64,000 bases of DNA, taken from the NCBI GenBank assembly GCA_030704615.1, contig CM060734.1, forward strand, positions 14,262,001 to 14,326,000, in the 5' to 3' direction. Below are positions 48,037 through 59,899 of the stretch, in pieces. The stretch is from Takakia lepidozioides (taxonomy: Eukaryota; Streptophyta; Takakiopsida; Takakiales; Takakiaceae). The translations under genes and the position numbers were made by a program. The notes beneath the pieces were generated by a model. That model did no database searches. It saw only the letters and a list, made by a program, of their open reading frames with translations, and had not been told where the DNA came from. Position 1 is the stretch's first letter. Each line of letters begins with the position of its first letter.

Positions 48037-50235
48037 ATGGGGTCGGGCAAGCCAAAGCGAAAGTGGAACGGCCCAAAAGATGATGATCCTGGTGAGCCCG
48101 ATGGGGACGACGTGTCACCGAGGCGGCCGTTTGAGGAAGCGATGCATGTTTTCAAAAACGAGGCCGCTCAAGAGCGGGAGGAATCTAAGGAGTTGGAGCC
48201 TGAGGAATCTCTGAGAGCTCCGACTGACCAACAGATGCCTCCCATGCCGGCAGCCTTTTGGGAAGGGTTGTTGGCGCAATTTGGCGGGACGTTGAAAGAC
48301 GTGTTGAAGGCGGCTAATGCCACTTCCACTAAGGCAAAGTTTAAGGTGAAGCCTAAGGAACCCGGCACCTTCGAGGGCGTCCAAAATCGGAAGGCACTCA
48401 ACACCTGGCTCTTGGAGCTAGAGCAGTACTTCCGGGCGGCCAAGTTGAGTGACGAGGATCGGGTGGAAGTGGCTCCCACCTATTTGAGGGGCTATGCTCA
48501 ACAATGGTGGCAGAAACGCCTTCACAACCGAGGTCCAAGCCCGGAAACCTTGAACTGGAGTGGGTTCAAGGAATTGATGAAGAGGCAGTTTGTGCCCCTC
48601 AACGCGTCCTGGCTCGCCCGGGACAAGATGAGGAATTTGAAGCAAACATATGACATTCGGGGATATGTCCAAGCTTTCAATGTGCTGTTGCTCGAAGTCG
48701 CGGACATGGCAGAACCAGAAATGGTCTTCAACTTTGTGGCGGGACTGGCCCCATGGGCCAGGCGGAAGTTGGAGGAGAAGCCACCTAAGACTTTGAACGA
48801 GGCAATTGAGGGGGCTGAATGTTTCTCGGATGTCCCTAAGGGTGAAAGACAAGGCCGTACGGAGCTGAACCACAAGACGACCCGGCGGGAAGGTGACTCC
48901 TTCCGACCGGAAAAGAAGTGGGATAGGCCACGCGGCGACAATGGCACGTGGAAATCGAAGGGAGGGCCTTCACAAGTCAAGGCGGCACCCGGTGCTTCGA
49001 AAGGAAAAGCGGGTGGAGCAGCCTATGGCGGACAGAAGGCGACCTTTGATGGAGTGTGTTTCAATTGCGGGGAGCCCGGGCACATGGCCAAGAAGTGCAC
49101 GAAGCCCCAGCAATTGAACATGACTCGGGCGACCACAAAGCTGTCGGAAGATACCATCAGTCGCTTGGTGGAAGCGGTGGTCGCCAGGACTTGCAAGGTA
49201 GGCAAATTTTCTTGTGAGTTGTATCAGGAAACTGGCGCCTTACGTAAAGGGAGTCAATTATTGTTCGTGGATGGGATAATATCCGGAACTAACGTGTCGT
49301 TGTTGGTGGACACAGGAGCGCCGCACTCCTTCATGACACCGGCAACGACACAAAAGCTGGGACTCCCGACAAATGACGTGGGGGCCTCTATTGAGGTGCG
49401 TTCTGCTAAAGGAGAACCGCAATTGGCGACAAGGTTGGCGTTTGATGTTCCTCTTCAACTAGGGAGTTGGGAAGGACGTGAGAACTTCACCATCTGCGAG
49501 ATCGATGGAGTGGATCTCATTTTGGGGATGACCTTTTTGAGCAAATCCGGAGCGGTCCTAGATGGCCGCAAAAGAGTAGTCACGCTGCCATGTGGGAATG
49601 GTGGCGAGGTCTTACGAGTGTCGGAAACGCCCAAACCCGTGGGAGGGCGAATAAACCTTCTGTCAGCAAGGGAGTGGGCCGTGGAGGAGGCACACGAGCC
49701 CCAGTTTTTGCTCTACATTAGAGAAGTGAAGGGAGAAGGCGATGGGGAGCCAATTCGGGCTGCACATCTTCTGTCCCCATTCTCATATTCTGCCAATCGC
49801 TTTTGTATGTTTATATATGTCTCATTTGTTCTTTTGGTTGCGTTGCAGATTACTGAGGTCTTCTCGGTTTTATATCCAGCCCAACCTCCATTCAAATGTA
49901 TCTACGGAAATTGTGGTTTTCCATATATTTTCATTCAGGCTGAGGGTGGTTTGTATTTCTGCAACACATGCCAAAACCTATATGCTTGTGCACTACAAGG
50001 ATGCATCAATGGATGCATCAATGGATGCATTGTTTGCCCTACTAGAAGAATAGATTGTCAAGTAAAAGGAGAATGGCTCATGCAAGCCATTGTTGGTTTC
50101 ACTGAAACTGACTTATTGCTTGCACATAGGGAAGATCATGCTACCATTGTTAGTCGTCTTTCCAAGGTTCGTTTGTCTGGAGTGTTTCATCTCAGCCCTG
50201 TTTCCAAGGTTGTTGGATTTGATCCTACGCCTTGA
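48037..50235 (+). pseudogene. Ty3/gypsy gag-protease joined in frame to unrelated sequence
   Basis: ATG 48,037 was chosen because it is the first ATG in frame after the primer site. Gag covers residues ~1-290 (capsid part includes YAQQWWQKRLHN, MAEPEMVFNFVAGLAPWARR). A CCHC knuckle follows (CFNCGEPGHMAKKC), then an aspartic protease with LLVDTGAPHSF and GVDLILGMTFLSKSG. After about residue 570 gypsy similarity stops. The frame continues for ~160 residues through an intron-like stretch (pyrimidine-rich, then TTGCAG at 49,843-49,848) into CIYGNCGFPYIF..YFCNTCQNLYAC, which resembles an RPA-type zinc ribbon. Reverse transcriptase and integrase are absent. The first part is a normal element N-terminus; the fusion is a truncation plus a second insertion. 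Confidence 0.8.
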
Positions 50236-51675
50236 TGTATTGTCATCTTCATTTTTGGATGATCCTTACATTTTGGATCTCTTAGAAATGCAACATATGT
50301 TGTTTTCTTTTGGACTGACCTAAGTGATAAGACTTTCGTAGAAGCAATTATCTTACTTCAAACTATTTGTTTTCTGAAGTACTCTTTATCTCTATCGACT
50401 CTTCGTCTCAAGAGAATTGTAATACATTTGTTCGGAAAAACATTATATTATTTTCACTACTTTGCATGGGTATAGATTCTCCAAGTACATTCAGTTCAAT
50501 TCAATTTTATCCCCGCAATTTATCCCCTCATTTTCATCCCCACATCTTTTATTATAAAGTCAATCACTGGAATTTCCCAGTACAAACGCACATACCACTT
50601 CAAGCGCAGATACAAATATTTTTGTTCTTATATAGACTTTACATTTCCTAATTCGATCCATTCAAAATTTCCAAATCCACATAAAAAATAAACCAAAGTT
50701 AGTTATAATATTTTAAATTTAGAAAAATCAAACAAATTCTTTCTAAATGGATATAATTTTATTTTTCAAAGCGAGCATCTACAACGAGTCCAAAATTACA
50801 ATTATAATGTTGGTGATTGCTTATTTGATTCTATTGCCTATTTATTACACTATTCTTAAACTTCTTCAATGTTGCGTCATCGGCTACTTTTATACAATCT
50901 TTGGAAACGCCTACTCAAAACACAAATGAAATGCTGAACACATCCACTTCTCTCCAGAGGCTCTATTTGAAGTATATGACATACACTCTATCCACGAATT
51001 TAGACACAAAATGGCTATAAGTGTAGCTAATGGAGGTTAGGAAAGCGACAATCGTGTCATTTTCTGTCTAACAAATTATTTGCAAAGACCAATATCCGTA
51101 TGGTCGATATCTATATGGTCTCGTACAAACGGACAAATTATGTTTTCAGCTGGTGATCATTTTCTATCACGTACACCTCTTCAAGTTTTATATGACAATA
51201 AAAATGCTGCCCATAGTGGTCATTATGAACCCATTGTCGCCGAGCAACTTCAATAGGCATGCCCCCAACCGTTGCACCACGACTTGCCTACACGTACACA
51301 ATCGAATGATTCTGAACAAATTTTTATTTCTATGAATAGTGATGTTAGTGCCATTGGCACAATATCACGCAAGGCAAAATGAAACCGTTCTGCAAACCCG
51401 GTTAATGCATCCACCACACAAACAACCCGTTTTAAATGGTCAACTACCTATGATGACGAAATGTTCAATTGTACGACTAACTTCCCATCGTTAACGCTTA
51501 AAGATATTGCAGATAGGTTTGCCAAAGAACACGCAGATTTGTCCGTGTCCTTTACCCAAATTTATTCTCATTTGAGCTATATTATTACAAAATAAAAATC
51601 AAAAAATTGTTAATGAACAAGACTCTCTATCAAAAGATATAACTGACAATTTCATGGCTAAATCTCCTTCTATTA
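50236..51675. other. AT-rich unassigned region
   Basis: No recognisable frame. The region lies between a zinc-ribbon-like and a CxxC-type fragment, so it may be the wreck of one element. Confidence 0.4.
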
Positions 51676-51900
51676 ATGTCACGTCTTCTGTCTGTAACAG
51701 ATTCAACTTTCAAAACTCAATATATGGAAAAGTTGCAGGATACTCCAATTCATCCATGCATATGTTGTCATAGGCTATGGTTTAAAAAACAAGTTGTTAA
51801 ACTCACTAGAAATCATGTGCAAAAATTAAGTATTTATATTCCGACTATAGTTAACATAGGTGATGACTCATTAGTTTTATGTCGAAGTTGTAAATCATAA
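51676..51900 (+). pseudogene. CxxC...CxxC zinc fragment, possibly from a Helitron-like protein
   Basis: The frame contains IHPCICCHRLWFKKQVVKLT and, about 30 residues later, DDSLVLCRSCKS before a stop. Paired CxxC motifs with an aromatic/basic stretch after the first occur upstream of the Rep/helicase-like domains of many Helitron proteins. No Rep (HUH) or helicase motif follows, because a gypsy gag fragment starts 60 bp later. The assignment rests on pattern alone. Confidence 0.4.
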
Positions 51901-51956
51901 GTTGCAAAAAATAAATCTCCTAAATACATTGTGCCAAGTACTATAAGATTCTTCCC

Positions 51957-53582
51957 ATGAGTGGAATGCCACAAACCCACTTGCAGTCGATTTACCCTGC
52001 TGCTCAGCCAAATGTGGCAACACCTGCTCTCCCCATGGGCATGATGGCGTCACATCTGCCAACTTCAACTGCTGTAGGATCAACCAGCAATAATAATATG
52101 AGTTATAATTTTGCATCTAATATTGGATATGTGCATATTAGTAGTGCTGCTCCCATGGTTCCCTATTGCCCTGCTCATGGGTTTGTCCTCCCTGGTCACA
52201 TCAACCATAGCCTGCCTTGTCATTGATCCCTCAGTTGACTACTCAACCTTACCTAGAATATACCATGGGAGAAGACTTTGATAGATATCTTCAGATGTTT
52301 GAGGTCACTGCTAGTGTCAATGGAGTGTCTGAGAATTTCAAGATGGCGATCTTTAGGATGAGCATGAAGGGACCAGCTCGTGACTTGCTGCATGCAGCTG
52401 TCATGGATGATCCCAGCCTCAACTGGGCAGCTCTGGTGGAATGGGCGAAGACCTTGTTCAAACCTCCTGAGATGCCTCTAGATTGCTTTACCAAGCTTTC
52501 TGCCAGGACTTACCAACCTGGGGAATCCTTATGGAAGTATTACATGGATCTTAAATTTGCTGTCGTTGAAAATATCAGTTATATGATTGGGCTCAACGAC
52601 GTCATTTTGTTAATGACAAGACTATGTTAGCATAAATTAATCTTAAAATGGTAGACTTGGCTGACAGCAAATCAATGCAACATCATGCCAAGTTTCAAGC
52701 TCCAATGGGCTCAGAGCTTGGCATGTCTGCTACATCCTCACCCTATGTTCCTCCTGCTATGCTATACAAAACTGATGACTTTGCTCTTCAGGGATTGGCC
52801 AATACTGTGGGAAGTCTTAGTGAGTCTGTGGCCACTCAGTTTGCTGCCATGCAGGCTCATCAATAGAGGTGGCAGCCTCGACATGGCCAAGGACCAACAG
52901 GTGGTAGCAATAGAGGTCGAACCCAGACTGGACAAGCCTATGAGGGTAATCGTGCTGTCTGTCACATTTGTGGGTCATTTGAACACTGGACAAAGCATTG
53001 TCCAAACAGAGCACAACTACCAGAGCTGATCAAGAACAAGAAGACAATTAGTGGCTCTTCCCCTCCTTTAAACTAGAAAGACCTCTTGGGAAGGAGGCAA
53101 GAGGTCCATCATCTACCAACCCTACTTCTTCTGTTCCGATTCAAGCTGTTTTATCTACTAACTTTAAAGCTTTGCATTGTCCTCTCAGTAGACAGACTGC
53201 TGGCCAGCAGATCAGTCCCTTCATGGCCCAGTGTCATATCCATGAGCTCAACTTTCCCTGTGTAGTTCATACTAGATGCACTATATCTGCTATACTTTTA
53301 AGTGTTGTAAAAGTTCTTGGTCTTAAACTATGCCCTGCCACAGGTATTGAGGTACTAATTGCAGATGGATCCAGGTATGTGCCCTTAGGACTAGTCACTA
53401 TTCCCATCAGAATTCATAAAAAGGAGGTTGTGGTGACCTGCATAGTTACCATTGGAGATCAATTCATTCTAGGCCTTGACTGGATGACTAGAGCTGGTGC
53501 CACCATCAGCTTAGTAGACTACTCCCTTCGCTTTAACAATAGAGAAGGGCATCAAGTAGTGGTTCCCTTGAAAGTAGCGTAG
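51957..53582 (+). pseudogene. Second Ty3/gypsy gag-protease, decayed
   Basis: Pieces in order: a Pro/Met/Ser-rich leader (51,957-52,226), capsid-like text (52,217-52,630; FDRYLQMFEVTASV, GPARDLLHAA, KTLFKPPE, TYQPGESLWKYYMDLKF), a linker, a zinc knuckle CHICGSFEHWTKHC (about 52,959-53,000), and a retropepsin-like domain at 53,172-53,582 (TRCTISAILLSVVKVLGL, FILGLDWMTRAGA). The catalytic Asp-Thr-Gly of the protease has become His-Thr-Arg. Several frame changes separate the pieces. No LTR, reverse transcriptase or integrase is seen. It belongs to a different family from the element at 47.3 kb. Confidence 0.75.
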
Positions 53583-53959
53583 CTACGGCGTGAGCCTAGC
53601 CCCGTGAGCTTGGGAGTTGAGCTCACGCTTGGCTAACGTGACGTGAGCCCAGGCTCCCTCTGCATGACGTGGCATTCACGCCATGTAAGCGTGAGCGTCC
53701 GACATGTCAGCAGATGTCATAACACATTTGACAAAAGATAAGATACCTATACCCGAGGGACCTATAACCGTGGGAATACGCATTTACAGTATGCCGACTT
53801 ATGCTGCATATTTCAAACAAACCGACAATGAAAAGAGACTCATTCACTGCAACGTTGTGCAGTCTGCCAACTTAAGCTGCATACTGCAAAGAAACCGACA
53901 TTGAAAAGAGACCCGTCTAGGTTCACTTCCCCTTCCTTTTTTTTTTGTCTCTCCCCTCA

Positions 53960-54945
53960 CCTGCAGGTCCATTTTTGTCTTTCGAGAGAATGTTCTGAGC
54001 CGGTGTACTGTCAGGCAAAAAAAAAAAAATTGCGTGTGTGGGATGGGCAGCTGCAGAGCAAACGTGCACCGCAGATGCCCTGAAAACAGTGTGCGGCACC
54101 GCACACTGTTTTGAAGGCAACTGCATGGGAACGAGAAAAAAAAAAACCGTGTGTGAGATGGGCAGCTGCAAAAAAAATGTGCACCGCAGATGCTCTAAAA
54201 GTAACCGGCACCGCACACTACTTTCAGGGCATCTGCGTGGGAATGAAAAAAAAACAAAACGTGTGTGGGATGGGCAGCTATAGAGAAAAAAAACACCGCA
54301 GATGCCCTGAAAACAGCGTGCGGTGCCGCACACTGTTTTTCGGGCATTAACGTGGGAAAGAAAAACCCAAAAATAAATAAATAAATAAATAAAAATAAAA
54401 ACATGTGTGGGATGGGCATATGTAGAGAAAATGTGCTCCACAGATCCTGAAAACAGTGTGCGGTGCCGCACACTGTTTGTCAGGCAGCTGCGAAGAAACG
54501 AAAAAACGAAAAAAAAAAAAAAAACTCTTGTGGCATGGCCATCTGCACAGAAAACGTGCTCCGCAGAAGCCCTGGAAATAGTGTGCGGTGCCGCACACTG
54601 TTTTCCGGACATCTGCGAAGGAACGAAAAAACGAAAAAATGATTAAAAAAAAATAAAAAAAACTTGTGTGGAATGGGCAGCTGTTGAGAAAATGTGTTCC
54701 GCAGATGCCCTGAAAACAATATACGGCACCACACACTGTTTTCAGGGCATCTGCGTGGGAACGAAAAAAAAAAAAAACAACAAACGTGTGTAGGATGGGC
54801 AGCTGCAGAGAAAACGTGCACCGCAGATGCACCGAAAGGAGTGTGCGGTGCCGCACACTACTTTCAGGGCATCTTCGTGGGAACAATAAAAACAAAACGT
54901 GTGTGGGTGCCACAAACTACTTTTCAGGCATCTAGGAAGGAACCT
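53960..54945. repeat. Tandem units each built on a ~54-bp palindrome
   Basis: About eight units of roughly 110-130 bp each contain a palindrome with ~26-bp arms (GCAGATGCCCTGAAAACAGT, then GTGCGG, TG and the complement). Between them lie GGGATGGGCAGCTG and A-rich linkers (runs of A, AATAAATAAATA). The arms pair almost perfectly in several units and less well in others (for example AATATACGGC in the unit near 54,700). Minus-strand frames of 100-229 codons running through the array are repeated peptides and not genes. Confidence 0.9.
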
Positions 54946-55791
54946 GCCAAAAGTGCATTCGCTTGTGTCAAGTCAAACCGCATACATTGATTTCATTCCG
55001 GCCATCCTGCAGAATGTTTCATTCAAATACAAGGACATTCATCCATTTCCAAGCATGCAAGGGCTTAGTATGTACACCACATCTAAATTACACTATTCCA
55101 TGTGGGCGATTTTCACGTGTCCAAGCCTCAACTCCACTCCGCTAACTTTTGGGTCTGGGGATCTGCACTGTAAGCTGCTACTACGTTTGGACTGGTAAGA
55201 AAGCTTCATGTAACCAGCACCCTCATTCTCTCTCACTTCGGCAATTGAACACTAAACAATATTTAAACTAATTCTGGACTTTTGTTTGGTCCAAAAATAA
55301 TACAAGATATATGAATAATTATAATCTATAATAGAAATAAAGAGATATATCTATAATTATTTGACTATTTGTGCACTATATAATAACAAATTATGTAATC
55401 CTCCACACATTCTACGCAAAAATACAAGTATGTATTGTGGTCTTAGATGAACATCCACTGCCAAGTTGACGTTCATTAAAAGGAATGGGAGGATGCAATG
55501 AATCAAACAATGATGAGAGCTCCGATATCCAAAATGACATCCAGAAACAAACATGGAATAATGGCAGAACCAAATATGAAACAATGATGGCATGTGATGA
55601 AGAGGACAACATGGAAAAACGAGTCTGTCGGGACCTGATTGATGATATGAAACATTCATTCAATTTTATTGAGATTATATCATTCAAGGCGATGGACCAA
55701 CAGGAAAATGAACGTCAACTGTCCATCGGTTCATGGACTTAATGCCATACAAGCCATTGATTCTGAAGGCATAGAACAGTTACAGCTTATA
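54946..55791. other. Unassigned region
   Basis: No recognised gene. A frame at 55,485-55,742 (+) is rich in Asn/Glu/Asp and has no known motif. Confidence 0.35.
55449..55474. repeat. Dispersed palindrome, site 6 (degenerate)
   Basis: GAACATCCACTGCC then AAGTTGACGTTC; the outer parts pair and the inner right arm is mutated. Confidence 0.5.
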
Positions 55792-56112
55792 CTAACTCAA
55801 TAATAATACTGAGCCTCCTCCCAAACGGCTCGCAGTCAAGGCATGTGTCCGAAGACGCCTCCGGTTACCATAGCCACTTGCAACGGTCTCCGCTCCAGAG
55901 GACACGGAGATACTTTCAGGAAGGTGAAACCGGCTGACATTGTCATCTGAAATGTTACTGCCAACTCTATTTGATGCCCTTGAAGCCTCCCGGCACGCCC
56001 GCCATTCTCCCATCACGCAGCTCTTTTTCCTCTTTAGAATTCGTTCATTGAATGTAACTAGGGAGAGGCGATGGAAATGACAAATGTTAGGCCCAAAGTG
56101 GAAGTTTTGCAT
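55792..56112 (-). pseudogene. Possible 3' exon of the FCP1-like gene B
   Basis: The 106-codon frame has Ser/Arg-rich text (EWRACREASRASNRVGSNIS, SGYGNRRRLRTHALTASRLG). It lies about 140 bp downstream of the HAD-domain exon on the same strand. No motif confirms it as coding; it may be the tail of gene B or a chance frame. Confidence 0.3.
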
Positions 56113-56252
56113 ATAAATATGTTGAGGTAAGAGTGCAAATGCAGCTGCAAAAGAATTGGAAAATCAAATTATGAACAAACAAGAGAAGAGTGGGATCCAC
56201 GTGCCTACCAAGGTAATCAGGTTCATTTTGTTGTGGGATCCAAATACGAGGA

Positions 56253-57001
56253 TCAAGATATCTTCCATACCAGGCCCAACAGCATGGTCTCGACCAATAG
56301 GCTTATGAGAACACTTCGTCCGGTTCTCGCTAATGTAATCAACGACTGTTGAAGCTCCAGCCATCTCCGATATATATGCCACACTGCTTTTGTCATATCA
56401 TCCTCATCCCGGTCATGCAATCCGTTTGGTGAAGGCTTGAATGAGAAAGGGAAGAATCCAGTATTTTGTGGGTTTTGCAGGCCTTTTGATGGCTCATCAT
56501 CTACAAGAAGTATTTGCCCCTGCGTAGCAAACGGTCTACCAGGGTACCTGACAATAACACTTCGAGTATCCTTCACGAGATATTTCATCCCGGGCCTGAT
56601 ATAACCGGTGGTATCATCCTCAGCAGATCATATGAAGCAAAACTTCTTTGTTAATTTTCCGTGGGACGAAGCTCTCCAACATCCTACAAAGAACCCTCTC
56701 TATCACACATGACCAAATGGCCACGTGAAAATGCTTCAATGCAAGGTCCAGAAACTCCAAGACTCCAGGCCGAGGCACCACAAACGGTTAGTCAGGAACT
56801 TGAAGTGTCACATTCCTGAAACGAAATTTCTCCTTAAACAGTTCACCGCCGGTTTGGGGTGGCCGGTAGCAGAGGAGTCGTTGACACTCGAAAATTAACA
56901 ACATCCGTTTCCTCTTCCCCGCTGTTTGCATGTAAAGGATGAGAGACAAAGTTATCCTGAGCAGGTTAATCACACACTTGACATTATTGTTAGTGTTTCT
57001 T
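56253..57001 (-). pseudogene. FCP1/NIF-type HAD phosphatase, paralogue B, decayed
   Basis: Starting at a 3' splice site (TTCATGGCAG, exon from 57,001), the frame gives RMLLIFECQRLLCYRPPQ, where FCP1-like proteins have the nucleophile motif D-x-D/N-G, so the catalytic Asp is lost. In-frame TAA (56,788) and TGA (56,620) stops surround PFVVPRPGVLEFLDLALKHF plus HVAIWSCVIERVL, the classic R-P-G and I-W-S segments. After a shift, YPGRPFATQGQILLVDDEPS carries the DD metal-binding motif. Intact relatives remove phosphate from Ser/Thr, for example on the RNA polymerase II C-terminal domain. The combination of lost catalytic residue and two stops makes this non-functional. Confidence 0.82.
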
Positions 57002-58203
57002 CTGCCATGAAAAATACCCACGACCCAGAATGATTGAGTGTATGGAAGATCAACACGATTGTGTAGAAAATGGCAAAATACTGCACAATGTTGTGGGCTT
57101 GGAATGTTTGAAGAGGAGGGTTAATATTGCTAAGAAGAGGAACGTCGACTACCCAGTGGAGGTTCAGGAAAGTACCTTGTATGGAGGGAAATTGATGAAG
57201 GTATCGGGCTGCATCCCCGCCTGTTGAGAAAAGATGGAGTTAATTAGTGCATAACCAAACGAACAGAAAAAGAAAGTGGAGAAATGATATCGAATAATAA
57301 CCGATGTTGCCTTATTGGAAAGTCTCGCTGGCGGGCTTGGCATCCCAATGGACGTGTTTTGACGAGACCCCGGTATGTCCGAGGTATTCCTTTTCTTCCA
57401 CCGATTTGTAGAAGAGATGGAAATGGTTTGAGGGCCCTATTCCGCTTCCTCGATGCAGAACATTGCGCCAACACTGCAGGGTTGGAAAGCCCAGAAGTTG
57501 CAATTGAAGTTTCGGCCTTGTCCTCGTCGAAAGGGTTTCGGAGAAGGGGAACGGAATGGAAATTGTCCCTTGAGCACTCCACATCTTGAATGGAATTCCA
57601 CGTAACGAAGGGATTACCTCGGCAACAGATTTTCAATGAAGACGTCGTTTGACAGGAAGTCACAATCTGCAGATTTCTGGCCTGGAGTAAAACAAGAACA
57701 TCATACCCAGTACTAAAGGAAAACAAAAGGACGAGTTAGAAGTCAGATATAAGTACTTTTACCTGACTCCTTCTGATTTGGGTTGTCCAACCTTCGTGCT
57801 GGGGAGAGAAGGAGGGAAGAGAGGCAACATTGTGCTGTGGAGCCGCAACCTCAGCTGTGTCCTCAACGGATGACATTCTCGAGGTAGATTTCACACCATT
57901 GACACTTAACACAGAGGGTGAGGATTTAGAGTGAGGTCCCCGAAATCTCCTGCACATTTGTCAAGTTGGCTTCCCCTTCGACATTCAATTCTAAACAAAC
58001 CTGCGACAGAACATCCTTTTCAGGAATTGGACTGAAGAAGAGGGTCGTGCAATTGAAGGGAAGCCAGTGCCTGGATGATGCTTCACCGTCGATGACAGAA
58101 ACTCAACAATAGTGTGAATGTTGTCCCTCTGTAGACGAATTCTGATATGGAGGATTCCCAAAGGAGGTCCCGACAAGAAGTTTGGCATCATCAGCATCGC
58201 CAA
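57001..58203 (-). pseudogene. Upstream exons of the FCP1-like gene B (unknown N-terminal part)
   Basis: Plausible exons, each with GT/AG borders on the minus strand, are: ~58,203-57,995 (after TTTGTTTCTGCAG, frame LAMLMMPNFLSGPP), ~57,950-57,766 (frame FRGPHSKSSPSVLSVNGVKS), ~57,685 onward after TTTTACTCCAG, and a mini-exon near 57,215-57,174. Splice borders and lack of stops within them support coding origin. The text matches no family I know. Intron sites at 57,140-57,165 and 58,250-58,273 hold copies of the dispersed palindrome. Exon order and phase are tentative. Confidence 0.45.
57140..57165. repeat. Dispersed palindrome, site 7
   Basis: GAACGTCGACT, ACC, CAGTGGAGGTTC. It lies just inside the donor of an intron of gene B. 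Confidence 0.75.
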
Positions 58204-58249
58204 TGAACCTGCAGAAACAAACTTAAATTCAATGTAACAGACACAGGAT

Positions 58250-58273
58250 AACCTCCACTACCCAGTGGAGGTT
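58250..58273. repeat. Dispersed palindrome, site 8
   Basis: AACCTCCACT, ACC, CAGTGGAGGTT, about 40 bp upstream (minus strand) of the 3' splice site at 58,204-58,213. Confidence 0.88.
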
Positions 58274-58563
58274 GTCGGATTTGAAAAAGCCCTCGAGACG
58301 AGTTTTCGGAGAAGGCCCCTGTATCTCAAGGCTCGGGATGGTATGGTGTGGAGAAACGCTTGGATGAGACTAGGAAATAGCAAAACAATTCCATGTCAAT
58401 TCAGATTGAAAAGGAAATCACAATACACAACAGTTTTTCTAGAGAAAAAACAATACAACCTATAAAAAAAACCAATCAAGAATAAACATTGAATCACAGA
58501 CGTGGTTGATCAATAAAATCTTTATTTGAAGCATCATATCGGAGATTCCCGTAATTAGAATCA

Positions 58564-59255
58564 TCAACATAATCCAGGAGAGGGCTTAAACTTGGGATCG
58601 GTGGAAACATTCTGACAAGGCTTAAGTCCTATCCTCTTTCCCTGAGATAACTGGAAACCGTGTGAGATTTCTTCATTCCAAGCAAATATTTCTGAAGAAA
58701 CCTTCTGGAGATAGCAAGAGTCCGTCTCAATGGATTCAAACGATTTTAGAATCAGGCAGGATTCAGACGGGTTCAACACACACTTAATAGCTGAATCGTC
58801 AATAAGTAGAGTGTTACTCAGGTTGTACTGACCACCAAATCTTGCCAGACCGTCATCAATGGCTTCAAGAACAGACTCGGCGGGTCGTATCCTGATATAA
58901 ATTGAGGGGGTGGACAGAAGTAGGACGAGAGATACAATTTTCTGAGACATAACGAATGCCGGTGAGGAAGACCCCGAAGCATAAAGTCCAGTATAGGCTG
59001 CAAGTTCTTGTACATCATGCAGGCTTTTCATATACCTAGACGGAAATGTTTGTTCAACTCTGTCCACATCTCACGATATTTTTCCCGCCTATAGACAAGT
59101 CGAAATCCAACAGAAGCTGGTATCCTGTAGTCTGTCTCGGACATTCGGGGGACACAATAGCTCTTCTGGTGCTTCAAGACTTTGCACAAAACTCCATTCA
59201 GGTCAAAAATTATCAAGCGCAATCCTTTCGCAACTGGAGAAACTGGTGCTTGCAA
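58564..59255 (-). pseudogene. FCP1/NIF-type HAD phosphatase, paralogue A, decayed
   Basis: The frame starts after an intron-like stretch and reads GLRLIIFDLNGVLCKV, the HAD nucleophile motif in the DLNG form. It continues WTELNKHFRLGI, then hits TGA at 59,028 exactly where relatives have Trp, and goes on in the same frame with MMYKNLQPILDFML and SLFLKPLMTVWQDL. A one-base shift near 58,845 leads to GGQYNLSNTLLIDDSAIKCV, the DD motif, and a C-terminal helix. Spacing of the motifs is right for the FCP1 homology domain. The gene is a second, better preserved copy of the family seen at 56.3-57.0 kb and is interrupted by one stop and one frameshift. Confidence 0.85.
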
Positions 59256-59322
59256 TTTGTGAGAAATTCATACATCCACTCAGGTGGTAATCAAGATAAA
59301 CCAAGGATAGGATTGACATTGG

Positions 59323-59351
59323 GAACAACGTCCATTGGACAGTCGAGGTTC
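59323..59351. repeat. Dispersed palindrome, site 9 (degenerate)
   Basis: GAACAACGTCCATTGG then ACAGTCGAGGTTC. It lies in the sequence preceding the first readable exon of paralogue A. Confidence 0.55.
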
Positions 59352-59608
59352 ATGAAAATCTAGAGAAAGCCATTACGTTTCAAATTGTTCCAATGAAGCA
59401 TCAGGAAATTTTTGTTTTCTAAGATAAAACCTGTCACTGCAAATCCCATAGCAAGAGGCATTTGACCTTTGGTTCATTATACGGTGGACATCCTATGGGT
59501 TTTTCCATGTTGAATATATCAGCGTCTTTTCCGGCGAAAACCGAAACTCTTCCAGGTGCGGTTTGAGTTCATCAAGAAGAAACCTGTCCTTGGAGGGTCG
59601 ACGAGCAC

Positions 59609-59899
59609 TTATATTCGACTTTGGGTTTTAAGTACGACGTATACATATTTTCTACAGTGTCGATAAGCAGCGTGGTTGATTTGTACGCTACAAGGGTCGT
59701 CTACAGTTGTGAAAAGGTCGTATAGACGTTTAAGATATATTGGCCGCTTTCGAATATTGGGCCATTCGGCACTGAACGTCTGTCTATGCTTCACGCAGTT
59801 CTCATTGCTGAATTCCCTGACTTGTAAAACCTTCTTCCAAACAAAGCCAGCCCTATATCCAGGAATTTCTAACGGTTGAGTTTCCAAAAGTAGACTCAA
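59609..59899 (-). pseudogene. Open frame of unknown function upstream of FCP1-like A
   Basis: 96 codons include FVWKKVLQVREFSNENC and EWPNIRKRPIYLKRLYDLF and end in a TAA. Composition is protein-like, with aromatic and basic residues. It lies 350 bp upstream of the phosphatase-like exon on the same strand and could be its first exon. No family is recognised. Confidence 0.3.

Noticed and set aside
53923-54913. Minus-strand frames of 100-229 codons, rich in Phe and Cys
   Set aside because: They follow the tandem repeat unit and its A-rich linkers. The peptides repeat with the unit and have no domain.
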